DNA of 64,000 nt from CAVQGZ01 sp963714455 (GCA_963714455.1 CAVQON010000004.1:37481-101480); one strand, 5' to 3'. Numbered from the stretch's first letter, positions 16,916 through 26,282 are shown. The notes: generated by a model not told the origin, from the sequence alone. Numbers and translations: made by a program.

Positions 16916-19179
16916 GCGACACCGTCGGTACCGCCGCCGCCACCCCCGACGTCGAGCAGCCGTGGGCCGAGCTCGGCCTGAAGCACGACGAGTACCTGCG
17001 CATCCGCGAGCACCTGGGGCGCCGTCCCACCTCGTGCGAGCTGGCCATGTACTCGGTGATGTGGAGCGAGCACTGCTCGTACAAGTCCAGCAAGGTGCAC
17101 CTGCGGCAGTTCGGCGAGAAGGCGCCGCCGACAGACGCGCTGCTGGTCGGGATCGGCGAGAACGCCGGCGTGGTGGACGTCGGGGACGGCTACGCGGTGA
17201 CGTTCAAGGTCGAGTCGCACAACCACCCGTCCTACGTCGAGCCCCACCAGGGGGCGGCGACCGGTGTCGGCGGCATCGTGCGCGACATCCTGGCCATGGG
17301 AGCCCGGCCGATCGGCGTCATGGACCCGCTTCGCTTCGGACCGCTGGACGCCCCCGACACCCGCCGGGTGATGCCGGGCATCGTGGCCGGCGTGGGCACC
17401 TACGGCAACTGCCTCGGCCTGCCCAACATCGGCGGCGAGGTGGTCTTCGACCCGTCGTACGCCGGAAACCCCCTGGTCAACGCGCTCTGCGTCGGTGTGA
17501 TGAAGCACGACGACATCCAGTCGTCGGGGGCCACCGGGGTCGGCAACCTCGTCGTGCTCTACGGCGCGAAGACCGGTGGCGACGGCATCGGCGGAGTGTC
17601 GGTGCTGGCCAGCGAGACGTTCACCGAGTCCGGGCCCACCAAGAGGCCCTCGGTGCAGGTCGGCGACCCGTTCATGGAGAAGCTGCTCATCGAGTGCACG
17701 CTCGAGCTGTTCGCTGACGACCTCGTCGTGGCCATCCAAGACCTCGGCGGGGCCGGGCTCTCGTGCGCCACGTCGGAGATGGCCTCCGGCGGCACGGGCG
17801 GCATGCACGTCGAGCTCGACCGGGTGCCGTTGCGCGACTCGACGCTCGCCCCTGAGGAGATCCTCATGAGCGAGTCGCAGGAGCGCATGATGGCGATCGT
17901 CGAGCCGGCCAAGATCGATGCCTTCATGGCCGCCTGCCGGCGCTGGGACGTGCTGGCCACCGTGCTCGGGGAGGTCACCGACACCGGACGTCTCGTCGTC
18001 ACCTGGCACGGCGAGACCGTCGTCGACGTGCCGCCGCGCACCGTCGCGCACGAGGGGCCGGTCTACGAGCGTCCCTACACCCGTCCGACCTGGCAGGACG
18101 ACCTGCAGGCCGACGCGCCCACGCCGGAGCGGCTGACCCGGCCCGCTACCCCGGCGGAGCTGCGGGCGACAGTGCTGCGGATGGCGGCGGCCCCCAACCT
18201 CGCGGACAAGGCCTGGGTCACCGAGCAGTACGACCGGTTCGTGCTGGGCAACACGGTGCTGGCCCAGCCGGAGGACTCCGGCGTGCTGCGTATCGACGAG
18301 GGGTCGGGCCTGGGGGTGGCCCTGTCGACCGACTGCAACGGCCGGTACGCGAAGCTCGACCCGTACGAGGGGGCCCGGCTGGCGCTGGCCGAGTCGTACC
18401 GCAACGTGGCCACGGTCGGGGCACGACCGCTGGCGGTCACCAACTGCCTCAACTTCGGGTCACCGGAAGACCCGGAGGTGATGTGGCAGTTCGCCGAGGC
18501 CACCCGCGGTCTGGCTGACGGCTGCCTCGAGCTCGGCGTGCCCGTCACCGGCGGCAACGTCTCGTTCTACAACCAGACCGGCGACACCGCGATCCTGCCG
18601 ACCCCGGTGGTCGGCGTGCTCGGCGTGCTCGACGACGTGACGCGTCGCACACCGCAAGCCTTCACCGAGCCCGGGCAGGTCGTCTACCTGCTGGGCGAGA
18701 CCCGCGACGAGCTCGGCGGCTCGGAGTGGGCGCACGAGGTGCACGGCCATCTGGGTGGCCTTCCGCCGCGCTGCGACCTGGCCGCCGAGCGGGCGCTCGG
18801 GGAGATCCTCATCAACGCCTCGCGCGACGGGCTGCTCGACGCCGCGCACGACGTGTCCGACGGTGGGCTGGTGCAGGCGCTCGTCGAGTCGTGCCTGCGC
18901 GGCGGGGTCGGCATGCGGGTGTGGGTGCCCGACGGCATCGACCCGTTCGTCTTCCTCTTCTCCGAGTCGCAGGCCCGCGCCGTCGTCGCCGTGCCCCGCT
19001 CCGAGGAGGTGCGCTTCACCGACATGTGCACAGCCCGGCGTTTCCCCCACCAGCGCATCGGTGTGCTGGACGCCGGCGACGACGACGGCCCGGCGCTCGA
19101 CGTGCAGCAGCAGTTCAGCATCGCACTGAGCGAGCTGCGGGCGGTCCGTGCGGCGCCGCTCCCGACGGCGATGGCCTGA
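16912..19179 (+). CDS. purL: FGAM synthase subunit II PurL
   Basis: PurL is the ATP-dependent synthetase converting FGAR to FGAM. At 755 residues it is the small-type PurL that needs PurS and PurQ. Visible motifs are WSEHCSYKSSK (catalytic His near residue 53), FKVESHNHPSY, GAATGVGGIVRDI, the AIQDLGGAGLSCA loop, and in the second half CLNFGSPEDPEVMWQF and TGGNVSFYNQT. It overlaps purQ by 4 bp. It converges on the SDR-like gene with only 7 bp between stops. Confidence 0.98.
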   Translation: MSDTVGTAAATPDVEQPWAELGLKHDEYLRIREHLGRRPTSCELAMYSVMWSEHCSYKSSKVHLRQFGEKAPPTDALLVGIGENAGVVDVGDGYAVTFKVESHNHPSYVEPHQGAATGVGGIVRDILAMGARPIGVMDPLRFGPLDAPDTRRVMPGIVAGVGTYGNCLGLPNIGGEVVFDPSYAGNPLVNALCVGVMKHDDIQSSGATGVGNLVVLYGAKTGGDGIGGVSVLASETFTESGPTKRPSVQVGDPFMEKLLIECTLELFADDLVVAIQDLGGAGLSCATSEMASGGTGGMHVELDRVPLRDSTLAPEEILMSESQERMMAIVEPAKIDAFMAACRRWDVLATVLGEVTDTGRLVVTWHGETVVDVPPRTVAHEGPVYERPYTRPTWQDDLQADAPTPERLTRPATPAELRATVLRMAAAPNLADKAWVTEQYDRFVLGNTVLAQPEDSGVLRIDEGSGLGVALSTDCNGRYAKLDPYEGARLALAESYRNVATVGARPLAVTNCLNFGSPEDPEVMWQFAEATRGLADGCLELGVPVTGGNVSFYNQTGDTAILPTPVVGVLGVLDDVTRRTPQAFTEPGQVVYLLGETRDELGGSEWAHEVHGHLGGLPPRCDLAAERALGEILINASRDGLLDAAHDVSDGGLVQALVESCLRGGVGMRVWVPDGIDPFVFLFSESQARAVVAVPRSEEVRFTDMCTARRFPHQRIGVLDAGDDDGPALDVQQQFSIALSELRAVRAAPLPTAMA

Positions 19180-19186
19180 GGGCCCG

Positions 19187-19720
19187 CTACACCACCGGTC
19201 GCACGGCCGGGCCGCGCAGCGACCGAGGCGACGTCCGCAGGGCGTGCTTGGCGTAGCGCAGCGCCGCGCCGGCCAGTGCCTCGGCCGTGTCGCGGGACAC
19301 GGTTCCCTCGGGAACCTCGACCACCGGGATTCCGGCCGTCGACAGCACCGCTGACGTGTTGGCCGATGCCATGCCGACGAACGCCCCGCCGCGCCGGGCC
19401 AGGTGCGGGCCGGCGGTACGCAGCGCCATGGCGACCCCCGTCGCGTCCGGCTGCACGAGCACCATCGCGTCCAGGCCACCGAAGCGGCCGATCCCGTCGG
19501 ACAGCGTGGCCAGCCACTCTCGCTCGTCGCTCGGGTCGAGCAGCTCGAACTGCGCGCAGGGGCCGAGCTCGTTGGCCAGCTTGGTGCCGTCGGCCACCCG
19601 CGAGCACTGGTCGGCGATCAGAACCTGGGCGCCTTCGTCGATGAGGGCCCGACAGACCGCCGCCCCGACAGTGCCGGCACCGCCGACCACCAGAGCAATG
19701 CGACGGGCAAGCGTCTCCAC
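19187..19720 (-). CDS. Short SDR-like Rossmann protein
   Basis: The 177-residue product begins with a Rossmann fold (ALVVGGAGTVGAAVCRALIDEGA, TGxxxGxG-like) and an Asp-Glu segment suggesting nucleotide binding. It is shorter than classical SDRs (about 250 residues) and I see no YxxxK catalytic pair, so it may be a non-catalytic or atypical NAD(P)-binding protein. GTG 19720 is chosen because AGGAGG precedes it with 6-nt spacing, one of the strongest ribosome sites in the window; the frame upstream to 19750 is not needed. Confidence 0.65.
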   Translation of the reverse strand: METLARRIALVVGGAGTVGAAVCRALIDEGAQVLIADQCSRVADGTKLANELGPCAQFELLDPSDEREWLATLSDGIGRFGGLDAMVLVQPDATGVAMALRTAGPHLARRGGAFVGMASANTSAVLSTAGIPVVEVPEGTVSRDTAEALAGAALRYAKHALRTSPRSLRGPAVRPVV

Positions 19721-19847
19721 CCTGCGCCTCCTGACCTCAGGGCACGACACCGGGCCCTGTGATCTATGTAATACCTGGAATCGCGCGGCCCATACCGGGC
19801 CATGTGGCCCAGTGCGGAGTGCCGCCCGGCCTGCCGGCGATGGGGGA

Positions 19848-19853
19848 TACAGT
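19848..19853 (+). promoter_or_regulatory. Putative -10 element deciding the 19861 start
   Basis: TACAGT (TANNNT) ends 7 nt before GTG 19861, the same geometry as at purC, purD and purM. This makes GTG 19861 more likely than the upstream ATG 19840. Confidence 0.45.
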
Positions 19854-19860
19854 CGCGGAC

Positions 19861-20640
19861 GTGGCGGGGCGCCGGTACACCACCGACCAGGTAGTGCCCG
19901 TGCTGCACCGATGCATCGACTCCGTCGGTGAGGCCATCGGCGACCTCACCCCGGCCCAGCTGGCGACGCCGAGCGTCCTGCCGGGCTGGAGCGTGCGTGA
20001 CCTCACCGCTCACCTGGTGGTGGTCGCCGACTCGGTCTGCCACATCGAACCCCTCCCGGCGAACGCCGGGGTGCTCAGCATCAGCGAGTACCTGGCCGGG
20101 TACGCCGACCGCGCCGCGCGCATCGACTCGCTGACGCACGACGCGGAGGCAGAGCTGACCGACGTCCCCGCGGCGTACCAGGAGCGTTGGGACGACGCCC
20201 TCGCCCGGCTGGACGACCTCGCCGACGTCGACAAGGTGCTCGCCCGACGGGGCGCGGCACGGCTGGCTGACCTCGTCGTCACGCGCATCATCGAGCTGGT
20301 GGTGCATTCCGACGACCTCGCGCGCTCGCTTCCGCAGGTCCGGCTCGCAGCGCCGCCGGCCGACGCGGAGCGGCTGGTGGCACGGGTGCTCCTCGACGTC
20401 CTCGCCTTCCGCCACCCGGGCCGCACGCTGGAGGTGCGCGTACCACCGGTCGCGGCCGTGCAGTGCCTGCCCGGTCCCCGGCACACTCGCGGGACCCCGC
20501 CCGGGGTGGTCGAGACCGACCCGGGCACCTGGGTGCGGCTGGCGTCCGGGCGTCTGGGCTGGGCGCCGGCGCTCGAGCAGGGGCTCGTGACGGCGTCCGG
20601 GCAGCGGGCCGACCTGTCCGCCGTGCTTCCGCTGCTGTAG
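19861..20640 (+). CDS. Maleylpyruvate isomerase/mycothiol-dependent-type protein with sterol-carrier-like C-terminus
   Basis: This is a protein of about 259 residues. The N-terminal half is a DinB/MDMPI four-helix bundle (LPGWSVRDLTAHLVVVADSV, with the conserved His; ELVVHSDDLARSL supplies another His). The C-terminal half resembles an SCP2-type domain (TPPGVVETDPGTWVRLASG). Relatives use mycothiol or act as thiol-dependent enzymes; the substrate is unknown. The alternative ATG at 19840 would add seven residues. It is divergent from the SDR-like gene. Confidence 0.75.
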   Translation: MAGRRYTTDQVVPVLHRCIDSVGEAIGDLTPAQLATPSVLPGWSVRDLTAHLVVVADSVCHIEPLPANAGVLSISEYLAGYADRAARIDSLTHDAEAELTDVPAAYQERWDDALARLDDLADVDKVLARRGAARLADLVVTRIIELVVHSDDLARSLPQVRLAAPPADAERLVARVLLDVLAFRHPGRTLEVRVPPVAAVQCLPGPRHTRGTPPGVVETDPGTWVRLASGRLGWAPALEQGLVTASGQRADLSAVLPLL

Positions 20641-20652
20641 GGGCGAGCCCGG

Positions 20653-21270
20653 CTACACCGGGCGCACCCAGCGGTCGTCCTGACGTTCGTAGCCGAGGCG
20701 GGGCAGGTAGGGGTCGTCCGGGGACATGCTGGGCGGCGCTGTCACGCGCTCGTAGCCGTGCTCGGCGAACCAGCCGCTGCGTTCGTACACGAACTCGGCC
20801 GGGGTGAAGTCGCGGTACTTCGGGGTGACGTAGTCGAGGTCGAGCTGGGCCATGCCCGGGGAGTCCCCGTCCTGGAGAAGCACCACGCCGGCCGTCTCGT
20901 CACCGCGAAGGATGAGGAAGGCGCTGCCCTGGGCCGCCGGGTCGAACACGAAGTCGGGGAAGAACTGGCGAATCTCCCTCTCGTGCACGCGCAGCACGTG
21001 GCGCAGGTACTCGTCGGTCGGGTCGACCTCGAGCAGGGTGTAGCCCTCGGCGTGGGCGGCTGAGCGCAGGCGGGCGATCTGCCACAGGTTGATCACGATG
21101 ATCACGGCGTTCATGACCGCCATCGGCCACACCTCGACCAGGGCGTTGAACACCACGAGCACGACCGCGGCGACGGTGTTGAGCACCCGCAGCCGCAGCA
21201 CCCGCGTCTGCAGCAGGGAGATGATCAGCAGCACCGAGCCGACCCACCCGAGCACTTGCACCCACACCAT
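20653..21270 (-). CDS. YgjV-like membrane protein with C-terminal soluble domain
   Basis: The 205-residue protein has three N-terminal hydrophobic segments (residues 5-20, 30-45 and 50-66, the last ending NLWQIARLR), which resembles the YgjV family. A soluble C-terminal domain of about 125 residues has alternating strands and DLDYVTPKYRDF, reminiscent of GNAT-like folds but without a clear acetyl-CoA loop. The function is unknown. It is divergent from the dipeptidase gene with 34 bp between starts, and 12 bp from the stop of the preceding convergent gene. Confidence 0.7.
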   Translation of the reverse strand: MVWVQVLGWVGSVLLIISLLQTRVLRLRVLNTVAAVVLVVFNALVEVWPMAVMNAVIIVINLWQIARLRSAAHAEGYTLLEVDPTDEYLRHVLRVHEREIRQFFPDFVFDPAAQGSAFLILRGDETAGVVLLQDGDSPGMAQLDLDYVTPKYRDFTPAEFVYERSGWFAEHGYERVTAPPSMSPDDPYLPRLGYERQDDRWVRPV

Positions 21271-21292
21271 GACCGCAGGCTAGGCGGGCTCG

Positions 21293-21298
21293 TAGGCT
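21293..21298 (+). promoter_or_regulatory. Putative -10 element for the M20 dipeptidase gene
   Basis: TAGGCT (TANNNT) ends 6 nt before GTG 21305; no separate leader is possible. Confidence 0.4.
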
Positions 21299-21304
21299 CG
21301 TGAG

Positions 21305-22645
21305 GTGACCCCGGACGAGAAGGCCCTGGCCGAGCAAGTGTCCCGCCTGCACCCGGCAGCGATGAACGACCTCATGACCTTGGTGCGCATCCCCTCGGTC
21401 AGCGCCGCACCCGCGCATGCAGCCGACGTCGCCGCCAGCGCCGACGCCGTGGCCGAGATGGCTCGGGCGGCCGGCGCCGACTCCGTCGACGTGCTCGCGG
21501 TGGACGGCGGCAAGCCCGCGGTGGTCGCCCGCTGGACGGCTCCGCCGGGCATGCCGACGGTGCTGCTCTACGCCCACCACGACGTGCAGCCGGCCCCGGC
21601 GCAGGCCTGGGCCACCGACCCGTTCGAGCCCGTCGAGGTCGACGGCCGGCTCTACGGCCGCGGCGCCGCCGACGACAAGGCCGGGGTCGTCGCGCACCTG
21701 GCCGCGGTACGCGCGCACGGGGGGCGCCCACCGGTGGGGGTGACGCTGTTCGTCGAGGGCGAGGAAGAGATCGGGTCGCCGACCTTCGCGGCGTTCCTCG
21801 CCGAGCATCGGGCCCTGCTGGCCGCGGACGTGCTGGTCGTCGCCGACTCGATGAACTGGAGCGCGGACGTACCTGCCCTCACCACGTCGCTGCGCGGACT
21901 GGTCGAGGCCGTCGTCGAGGTGCGCACGCTGAGCAAGCCGGCGCACTCGGGCATGGGCAGCGCCGCGCCGGACGCCCTCTCCGCCCTGTCCCACGTGCTG
22001 GCCAGCCTGCACACCGACGACGGCTCGGTGGCGATCCCGGGGCTGGAGCACGGCACCCGGCCCGCCCCTGGGCTGGACGAAGCCACCTGGCGCGCCGAGA
22101 CCGGGGTGCTCGACGGGGTGTCGCTCATGGGCATTGGGCCGCTGACCGACCGGCTGTGGATGCATCCGTCCGTCGCGGTGCTCGCCATCGATGCCCCCTC
22201 CTTGGACGAGGCCGCCAACGTGCTGGTGCCCACCGCCCGCGCGAAGGTGAGTGTGCGGCTGGCCCCCGGCCAGGACGTTCACGCGGCGATGGACGCGCTC
22301 ACGGAGCACCTTCGCAGCAACGTGCCGTGGGGTGCGCAGATCAGCGTGACCCCAGGCGGCAGCGGCCAGAGCATCGCGCTCGACCTTGGCTCACCGCCCG
22401 CTCAGGTGGCTACCGGAGCCCTGCGGGACGCCTTCGGGGCCGACCCGGTGGAGATCGGCGTCGGCGGCTCCATCCCGTTCGTGGCCGAGCTCGCCGTGGC
22501 CTACCCACATGCCGCGATCCTCGTGACCGGCGCCGGTGACCCCGAGTCGAACTGGCACGGTCCCGACGAGAGCGTCCACCTCGCGATGTTCGCCCGCATG
22601 TGCCTGTTCGAGGCCCTGCTGCTGCACCGACTGGCCGCCGACTAG
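21305..22645 (+). CDS. M20 family metallopeptidase (dipeptidase)
   Basis: This 446-residue cytosolic zinc dipeptidase of the ArgE/DapE/CNDP-like group shows the metal ligands: LYAHHDVQP (His, Asp), GRGAADDKAG (Asp), VEGEEEIGSP (catalytic Glu plus ligand), VVADSMNW (Asp) and a C-terminal NWHGPDESVHL (His). The dimerisation lid domain lies in the middle (about residues 200-330). It likely hydrolyses dipeptides or related amides. GTG 21305 is directly downstream of a -10-like hexamer. Confidence 0.9.
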   Translation: MTPDEKALAEQVSRLHPAAMNDLMTLVRIPSVSAAPAHAADVAASADAVAEMARAAGADSVDVLAVDGGKPAVVARWTAPPGMPTVLLYAHHDVQPAPAQAWATDPFEPVEVDGRLYGRGAADDKAGVVAHLAAVRAHGGRPPVGVTLFVEGEEEIGSPTFAAFLAEHRALLAADVLVVADSMNWSADVPALTTSLRGLVEAVVEVRTLSKPAHSGMGSAAPDALSALSHVLASLHTDDGSVAIPGLEHGTRPAPGLDEATWRAETGVLDGVSLMGIGPLTDRLWMHPSVAVLAIDAPSLDEAANVLVPTARAKVSVRLAPGQDVHAAMDALTEHLRSNVPWGAQISVTPGGSGQSIALDLGSPPAQVATGALRDAFGADPVEIGVGGSIPFVAELAVAYPHAAILVTGAGDPESNWHGPDESVHLAMFARMCLFEALLLHRLAAD

Positions 22646-22663
22646 GCGACCCGCGACGCGAGG

Positions 22664-22764
22664 CGTACGGGAATCCCCACATTCGCGCCGCCGGTGCGAC
22701 CGCGACCTGCGGGTATGCCCGTGTGTCCGGCCGTCTGCAGGTCGAATGTGGGGATTCACGTACG
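22664..22764. terminator. Long 22-bp inverted repeat between convergent genes
   Basis: The left arm at 22664-22685 and right arm at 22743-22764 are reverse complements with a single mismatch. The 57-nt loop contains a nested ACCTGC/GCAGGT stem. It fills the gap between the dipeptidase and MaoC-like genes, so a bidirectional terminator is likely. The long stem is unusual and without a U-tract. Confidence 0.65.
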
Positions 22765-22772
22765 GGTCGGCC

Positions 22773-23678
22773 TCACACCTGCGCGAGGCGACCACCCAGG
22801 TGCGCCTTGCCCTCGCTGTTGAGCAGCAAGAACGCCGACTCCGAGTCGCCCACCTGCGCGTGCAGCGTCGACTCGGACGGCAGCAGCACCGGGCGCCGGT
22901 AGCTCACCTCGAGGCGGCGCGTGGCCTCGGTGGGTGTCTCGTCGACGCCCATGAGCGCCAGCGCTCGCGGCAGCGTCCACCAGCCGTGGGCGATGGCCCG
23001 GCTGAACCCGAAAGGGCGTGCGGTCAACGCGTGCAGGTGGATCGGGTTCACGTCGCCGCTCACCCGAGCGTAGGCGCGGCCGGCGCCGGAGCCGGCGACC
23101 AAGGGCGCGGTCAGGGTCCAGGGCCCGGTCGAGTCCGGGACTGCCGCGGCTGCCGACGGTTCCTCGCCGCGAGCGGCCTTGGCGCGGGCGAGCACCACGA
23201 CGCGGGCGGTCCACGAGGCGTCGCCGGCCTCGCAGCGCGCCCACAGGTCGATCTCCAGCCCCGAGCGGGTGTGCCGCGAGCCGTCCGCCCAGGCACTCAG
23301 CCGCCACGGCTCGTCCACCGGCAGCCGGTTCGACGACCAGAGCTCGGTCGCGACGTGCACCAGCCCCATCCCGCTGACCGGCAGGCCACCGGCGCCCATG
23401 AGGTCGCGGTGCAGCCGGGTGCCGATCACCGCGGGGAACGTCAGCGGCATGCGGGCATCGGAGCCCACGACGTGCCGATACTGCCCGACGAGCGAGGCGG
23501 ACGGTGTCCAGGCCTCGATGTACACGCCGGCCGGGGTAACCGAGGTGTCTGGACCGATCGTGGGAGGCCGGTGGCGTAGCACCCGGGCGAACGACAGCGC
23601 CGTCTGCTCCGGCCCGTCCACCTGGCGCAGCGTGGGGGGGTCGGGCGGGCCGGTGGGCTTCTCGTCGCGCGGGCTCAT
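22773..23678 (-). CDS. MaoC-like hot-dog dehydratase family protein
   Basis: The 301-residue protein looks like a double hot-dog. The C-terminal half contains the hydratase-2 motif pattern YARVSGDVNPIHLH...IAHGWW (Asp/His catalytic pair), followed by a long hot-dog helix and closing strands. The N-terminal half is a degenerate hot-dog (PLTFPAVIGTRLHRDLM). Such proteins hydrate enoyl-CoA or enoyl-thioester intermediates in fatty-acid metabolism. It is convergent with the dipeptidase gene and divergent from purF. Confidence 0.8.
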   Translation of the reverse strand: MSPRDEKPTGPPDPPTLRQVDGPEQTALSFARVLRHRPPTIGPDTSVTPAGVYIEAWTPSASLVGQYRHVVGSDARMPLTFPAVIGTRLHRDLMGAGGLPVSGMGLVHVATELWSSNRLPVDEPWRLSAWADGSRHTRSGLEIDLWARCEAGDASWTARVVVLARAKAARGEEPSAAAAVPDSTGPWTLTAPLVAGSGAGRAYARVSGDVNPIHLHALTARPFGFSRAIAHGWWTLPRALALMGVDETPTEATRRLEVSYRRPVLLPSESTLHAQVGDSESAFLLLNSEGKAHLGGRLAQV

Positions 23679-23722
23679 GGGCCGAACGTACGACGGCAGT
23701 GACCGCAGCGGTGCCAGACGCC

Positions 23723-23728
23723 TACACT
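23723..23728 (+). promoter_or_regulatory. Putative purF -10 element
   Basis: TACACT ends 6 nt before the purF GTG at 23735, and GTGACC at 23699-23704 is a possible -35 with 18-bp spacing. The arrangement implies a leaderless purF mRNA. Confidence 0.55.
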
Positions 23729-23734
23729 CGACGC

Positions 23735-25321
23735 GTGCCGCGCGGCGACGGACGTCTGACCCATGAGGTCGACCCCGACGACAAGCGACCCCAGGACGCC
23801 TGTGGCGTGTTCGGCGTCTGGGCGCCCGGCGAGGACGTCGCCAAGCTCAGCTACTACGGGCTGTACGCCCTTCAGCACCGGGGCCAGGAGTCGGCCGGCA
23901 TCGCCGTGGGCGACGGCCAGGCCATCTTGGTCTACAAAGACATGGGCCTGGTGTCGCAGGTGTTCGACGAGCGGACGCTCTCAGCCCTCGTCGGTCACGT
24001 CGCCGTCGGGCACACCCGATACTCCACCACGGGGTCGTCACGCTGGGAGAACGCCCAGCCCACCCTCGCCCCCACCGCCGACGGCACGATCGCGCTGGGC
24101 CACAACGGCAACCTCACCAACTCCCACGAGCTCGCCGACCTGATCGCTTCCCGCGGCCAGGGCGAGTCGCGCGAGAAGGTGATGCAGGGCAACACCACCG
24201 ACACGATGCTGATCACGGCCCTGCTCGGCAGCCATCCCAACACCTCGTTGGAGGCCGTCGCCGTCGACGACCTCGCCTTGCTGCGCGGCGCCTTCTCCCT
24301 GGTCTTCGCCGACGAGTCGACCCTGTTCGCCGCCCGTGACCCCCAAGGCATCCGGCCGCTCGTCCTCGGTCGCCTCGAGCGTGGCTGGGTCGTGGCGAGT
24401 GAGACCGCGGCCCTCGACATCGTCGGGGCGTCCTTGGTGCGCGAGGTCGAGCCGGGTGAGCTGATCGCGGTCGACTCCCGTGGCCTGCGGACGCGGCGCT
24501 TCGCGCCGGCCGAGCCGCGCGGTTGCCTCTTCGAGTTCGTCTACCTGGCCCGGCCTGACACCACGATCAGCGACCGGTCGGTGCACGCCGCCCGGGTCGA
24601 GGTCGGACGTCGCCTCGCCGTCGAGCACCCGGCCGACGCCGACATGGTGATCCCGGTGCCCGAGTCGGGAACACCAGCGGCGGTCGGCTACGCCGAGGCC
24701 AGCGGCATCCCGTACGGCAGCGGCCTGGTGAAGAACTCCTACGTGGGCCGCACGTTCATCCAGCCGAGCCAGACGATCCGCCAGCTCGGCATCAGGCTCA
24801 AGCTCAACCCGCTGCGCGACGTGATCGACGGCAAACGACTCGTCGTCGTCGACGACTCGATCGTTCGCGGCAACACCCAGCGCGCGCTGGTGCGCATGCT
24901 GCGCGAGGCCGGCGCCGAAGAGGTGCACGTGCGCATCTCGTCACCTCCGGTGAAGTGGCCCTGCTTCTACGGCATCGACTTCGCCACCCGCGCCGAGCTG
25001 ATCGCCAACGGCCTGGACACCGACGACATCCGCCGACACATCGGCGCCGACAGCCTGGGCTACATCTCGCTGGAGGCGCTCACCGAGTCGACCCTCGTTC
25101 CGGCCGAGCGGCTGTGCCGGGCGTGCTTCACCGGCGAGTACCCGGTGGCGCTGCCGGACGAGGCGCTGCGCGGCAAGCACGCGCTGGAGCAGCCCACGCT
25201 TCCGTTGGACGAGGGCCCGGCCGGCGCCGGCACCAGCGCGACCGAGGCGATCGACGCTGTCGACGGCCTGGCGGTGCTGGTGGCAGGCGCGGGCGGCGCC
25301 GACGCCCTGACCCGCCCGTAG
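23735..25321 (+). CDS. purF: Amidophosphoribosyltransferase
   Basis: PurF catalyses the committed step of purine synthesis, PRPP plus glutamine to phosphoribosylamine. The 528-residue protein starts at GTG 23735, giving a 22-residue propeptide before the N-terminal nucleophile Cys23 in DACGVFGVW. The glutaminase half continues with ALQHRGQESAGI and GHTRYSTTGS, and the PRTase half has the VVVDDSIVRGNT PRPP loop. Cysteines in GCLFEFVYL, WPCFYGIDF and LCRACFTGEY match the 4Fe-4S ligands of the Bacillus-type enzyme. The C-terminal about 50 residues are low complexity. Confidence 0.97.
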   Translation: MPRGDGRLTHEVDPDDKRPQDACGVFGVWAPGEDVAKLSYYGLYALQHRGQESAGIAVGDGQAILVYKDMGLVSQVFDERTLSALVGHVAVGHTRYSTTGSSRWENAQPTLAPTADGTIALGHNGNLTNSHELADLIASRGQGESREKVMQGNTTDTMLITALLGSHPNTSLEAVAVDDLALLRGAFSLVFADESTLFAARDPQGIRPLVLGRLERGWVVASETAALDIVGASLVREVEPGELIAVDSRGLRTRRFAPAEPRGCLFEFVYLARPDTTISDRSVHAARVEVGRRLAVEHPADADMVIPVPESGTPAAVGYAEASGIPYGSGLVKNSYVGRTFIQPSQTIRQLGIRLKLNPLRDVIDGKRLVVVDDSIVRGNTQRALVRMLREAGAEEVHVRISSPPVKWPCFYGIDFATRAELIANGLDTDDIRRHIGADSLGYISLEALTESTLVPAERLCRACFTGEYPVALPDEALRGKHALEQPTLPLDEGPAGAGTSATEAIDAVDGLAVLVAGAGGADALTRP

Positions 25322-25365
25322 CCCGACGCCCACGAGCACCGAACAATCGCGAGTGGTCGCTTGCT

Positions 25366-25403
25366 ACCGACGAATGGTGGGCGATATCCCACGATTCCTC
25401 GGT
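25366..25403. terminator. Imperfect hairpin downstream of purF
   Basis: ACCGACGAATGGTGGG (25366-25381) and CCCACGATTCCTCGGT (25388-25403) pair with two mismatches around a 6-nt loop. It lies between purF and the convergent nagB remnant. Confidence 0.55.
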
Positions 25404-25444
25404 CGCAGAGCCGGTTCCACGAACCTTCGGTCGTACCGGCGTCC

Positions 25445-25900
25445 TCAGATGCCCTGCCAGTTGGGCTTCGCGGCGAACGTGTCGTCGTAGTAGCTGGTGA
25501 AGCGCAGCTGGCTGGCGGCGTCTTCGTCCGCGACGACCGTGGCGTGGGGGTGCATCTGCAGGATGGACGCCGGCCAGCGTGAGGCGATCGGCCCCTCGAC
25601 GCACTCCGCGATCGCCTGGACCTTGTTCTTGCCGAAGCCGAGCATGACGGCGTGGCGGCTCTCCATGATGGTGCCCAGCCCTTGGGTGAGGCAGTGCTTG
25701 GTGTCGCCGTCGAAGAACCGGGCGTTGTCGGTGCGCGTCTTCGTCGTCAGCGTCTTGAGCCGGGTACGTGAGGTGAGCGACGACATGGGCATGTTGAACG
25801 CCAGATGCCGGCCGTTGACGGCACCGTCGGCGAAGTCGACGTGGCTGGTGAGCTCGCGCTCGATGAACGTGCGGTAGAGCTCGGGATGCCCGGCCGGCAG
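25445..25900 (-). pseudogene. nagB remnant (glucosamine-6-phosphate deaminase fragment)
   Basis: The minus-strand frame from about 25900 reads GHPELYRTFIERELTSHVDF, a mid-NagB segment. After VNG it jumps straight to HLAFNMPMSSL, the region that in intact NagB follows the catalytic Asp-Gly-His loop, and then runs to the normal C-terminus (TKHCLTQGLGTIMESRHAV, WPASILQMHPH). The N-terminal third and an internal stretch are missing, so it cannot be an active deaminase. The 115-residue frame from ATG 25792 is only the C-terminal part. The frame is otherwise uninterrupted, pointing to in-frame deletion. Confidence 0.75.
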
Positions 25901-25926
25901 CCCGCGACGTCGTCCGGCGGCGGCTG

Positions 25927-26214
25927 GGGGTGGGCGGAGACGAGGCTTGCGCAGATCGTGGTCGTGCCGAAGCGGCGGTGGGTCGCGGCGAAGGTCGCGA
26001 TCGCCTGCTGGTCGGCGCCGACGACGGTGGCGCCGCCCGCGCCGTGGGTGTGGATGTCGACGAACCCCGGCACCAGGTGCGCGACGCGCACGTCGACGCG
26101 TTCGGGGACGGTGCCGGACACCGCCGTGATCGTCGACCCATCGATGGAGACCGCGCCCGGCGCGTGTACCGGGCCGCCGGTGACCAGGCTGTCGGCAGCG
26201 ATGACGGTCGGCAC
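25927..26214 (-). pseudogene. nagA remnant (N-acetylglucosamine-6-phosphate deacetylase N-terminus)
   Basis: From GTG 26214 about 96 residues match the NagA N-terminus: VPGFVDIHTHGAGGA (metal-site HxH), FAATHRRFGTTT and CASLVSAHP. After this the homology ends, the following Pro-rich sequence is out of register and the frame runs antisense through the nagB remnant. The catalytic domain is gone. The deletion appears to fuse the 5' end of nagA to the middle of nagB in a different frame. Confidence 0.75.
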
Positions 26215-26282
26215 TGGCTCAGCCAACCACGGCGGCGGGGGCGGGCCAGGGGTCGACGTCCACGATCTGCCAGCAGGCCGAC

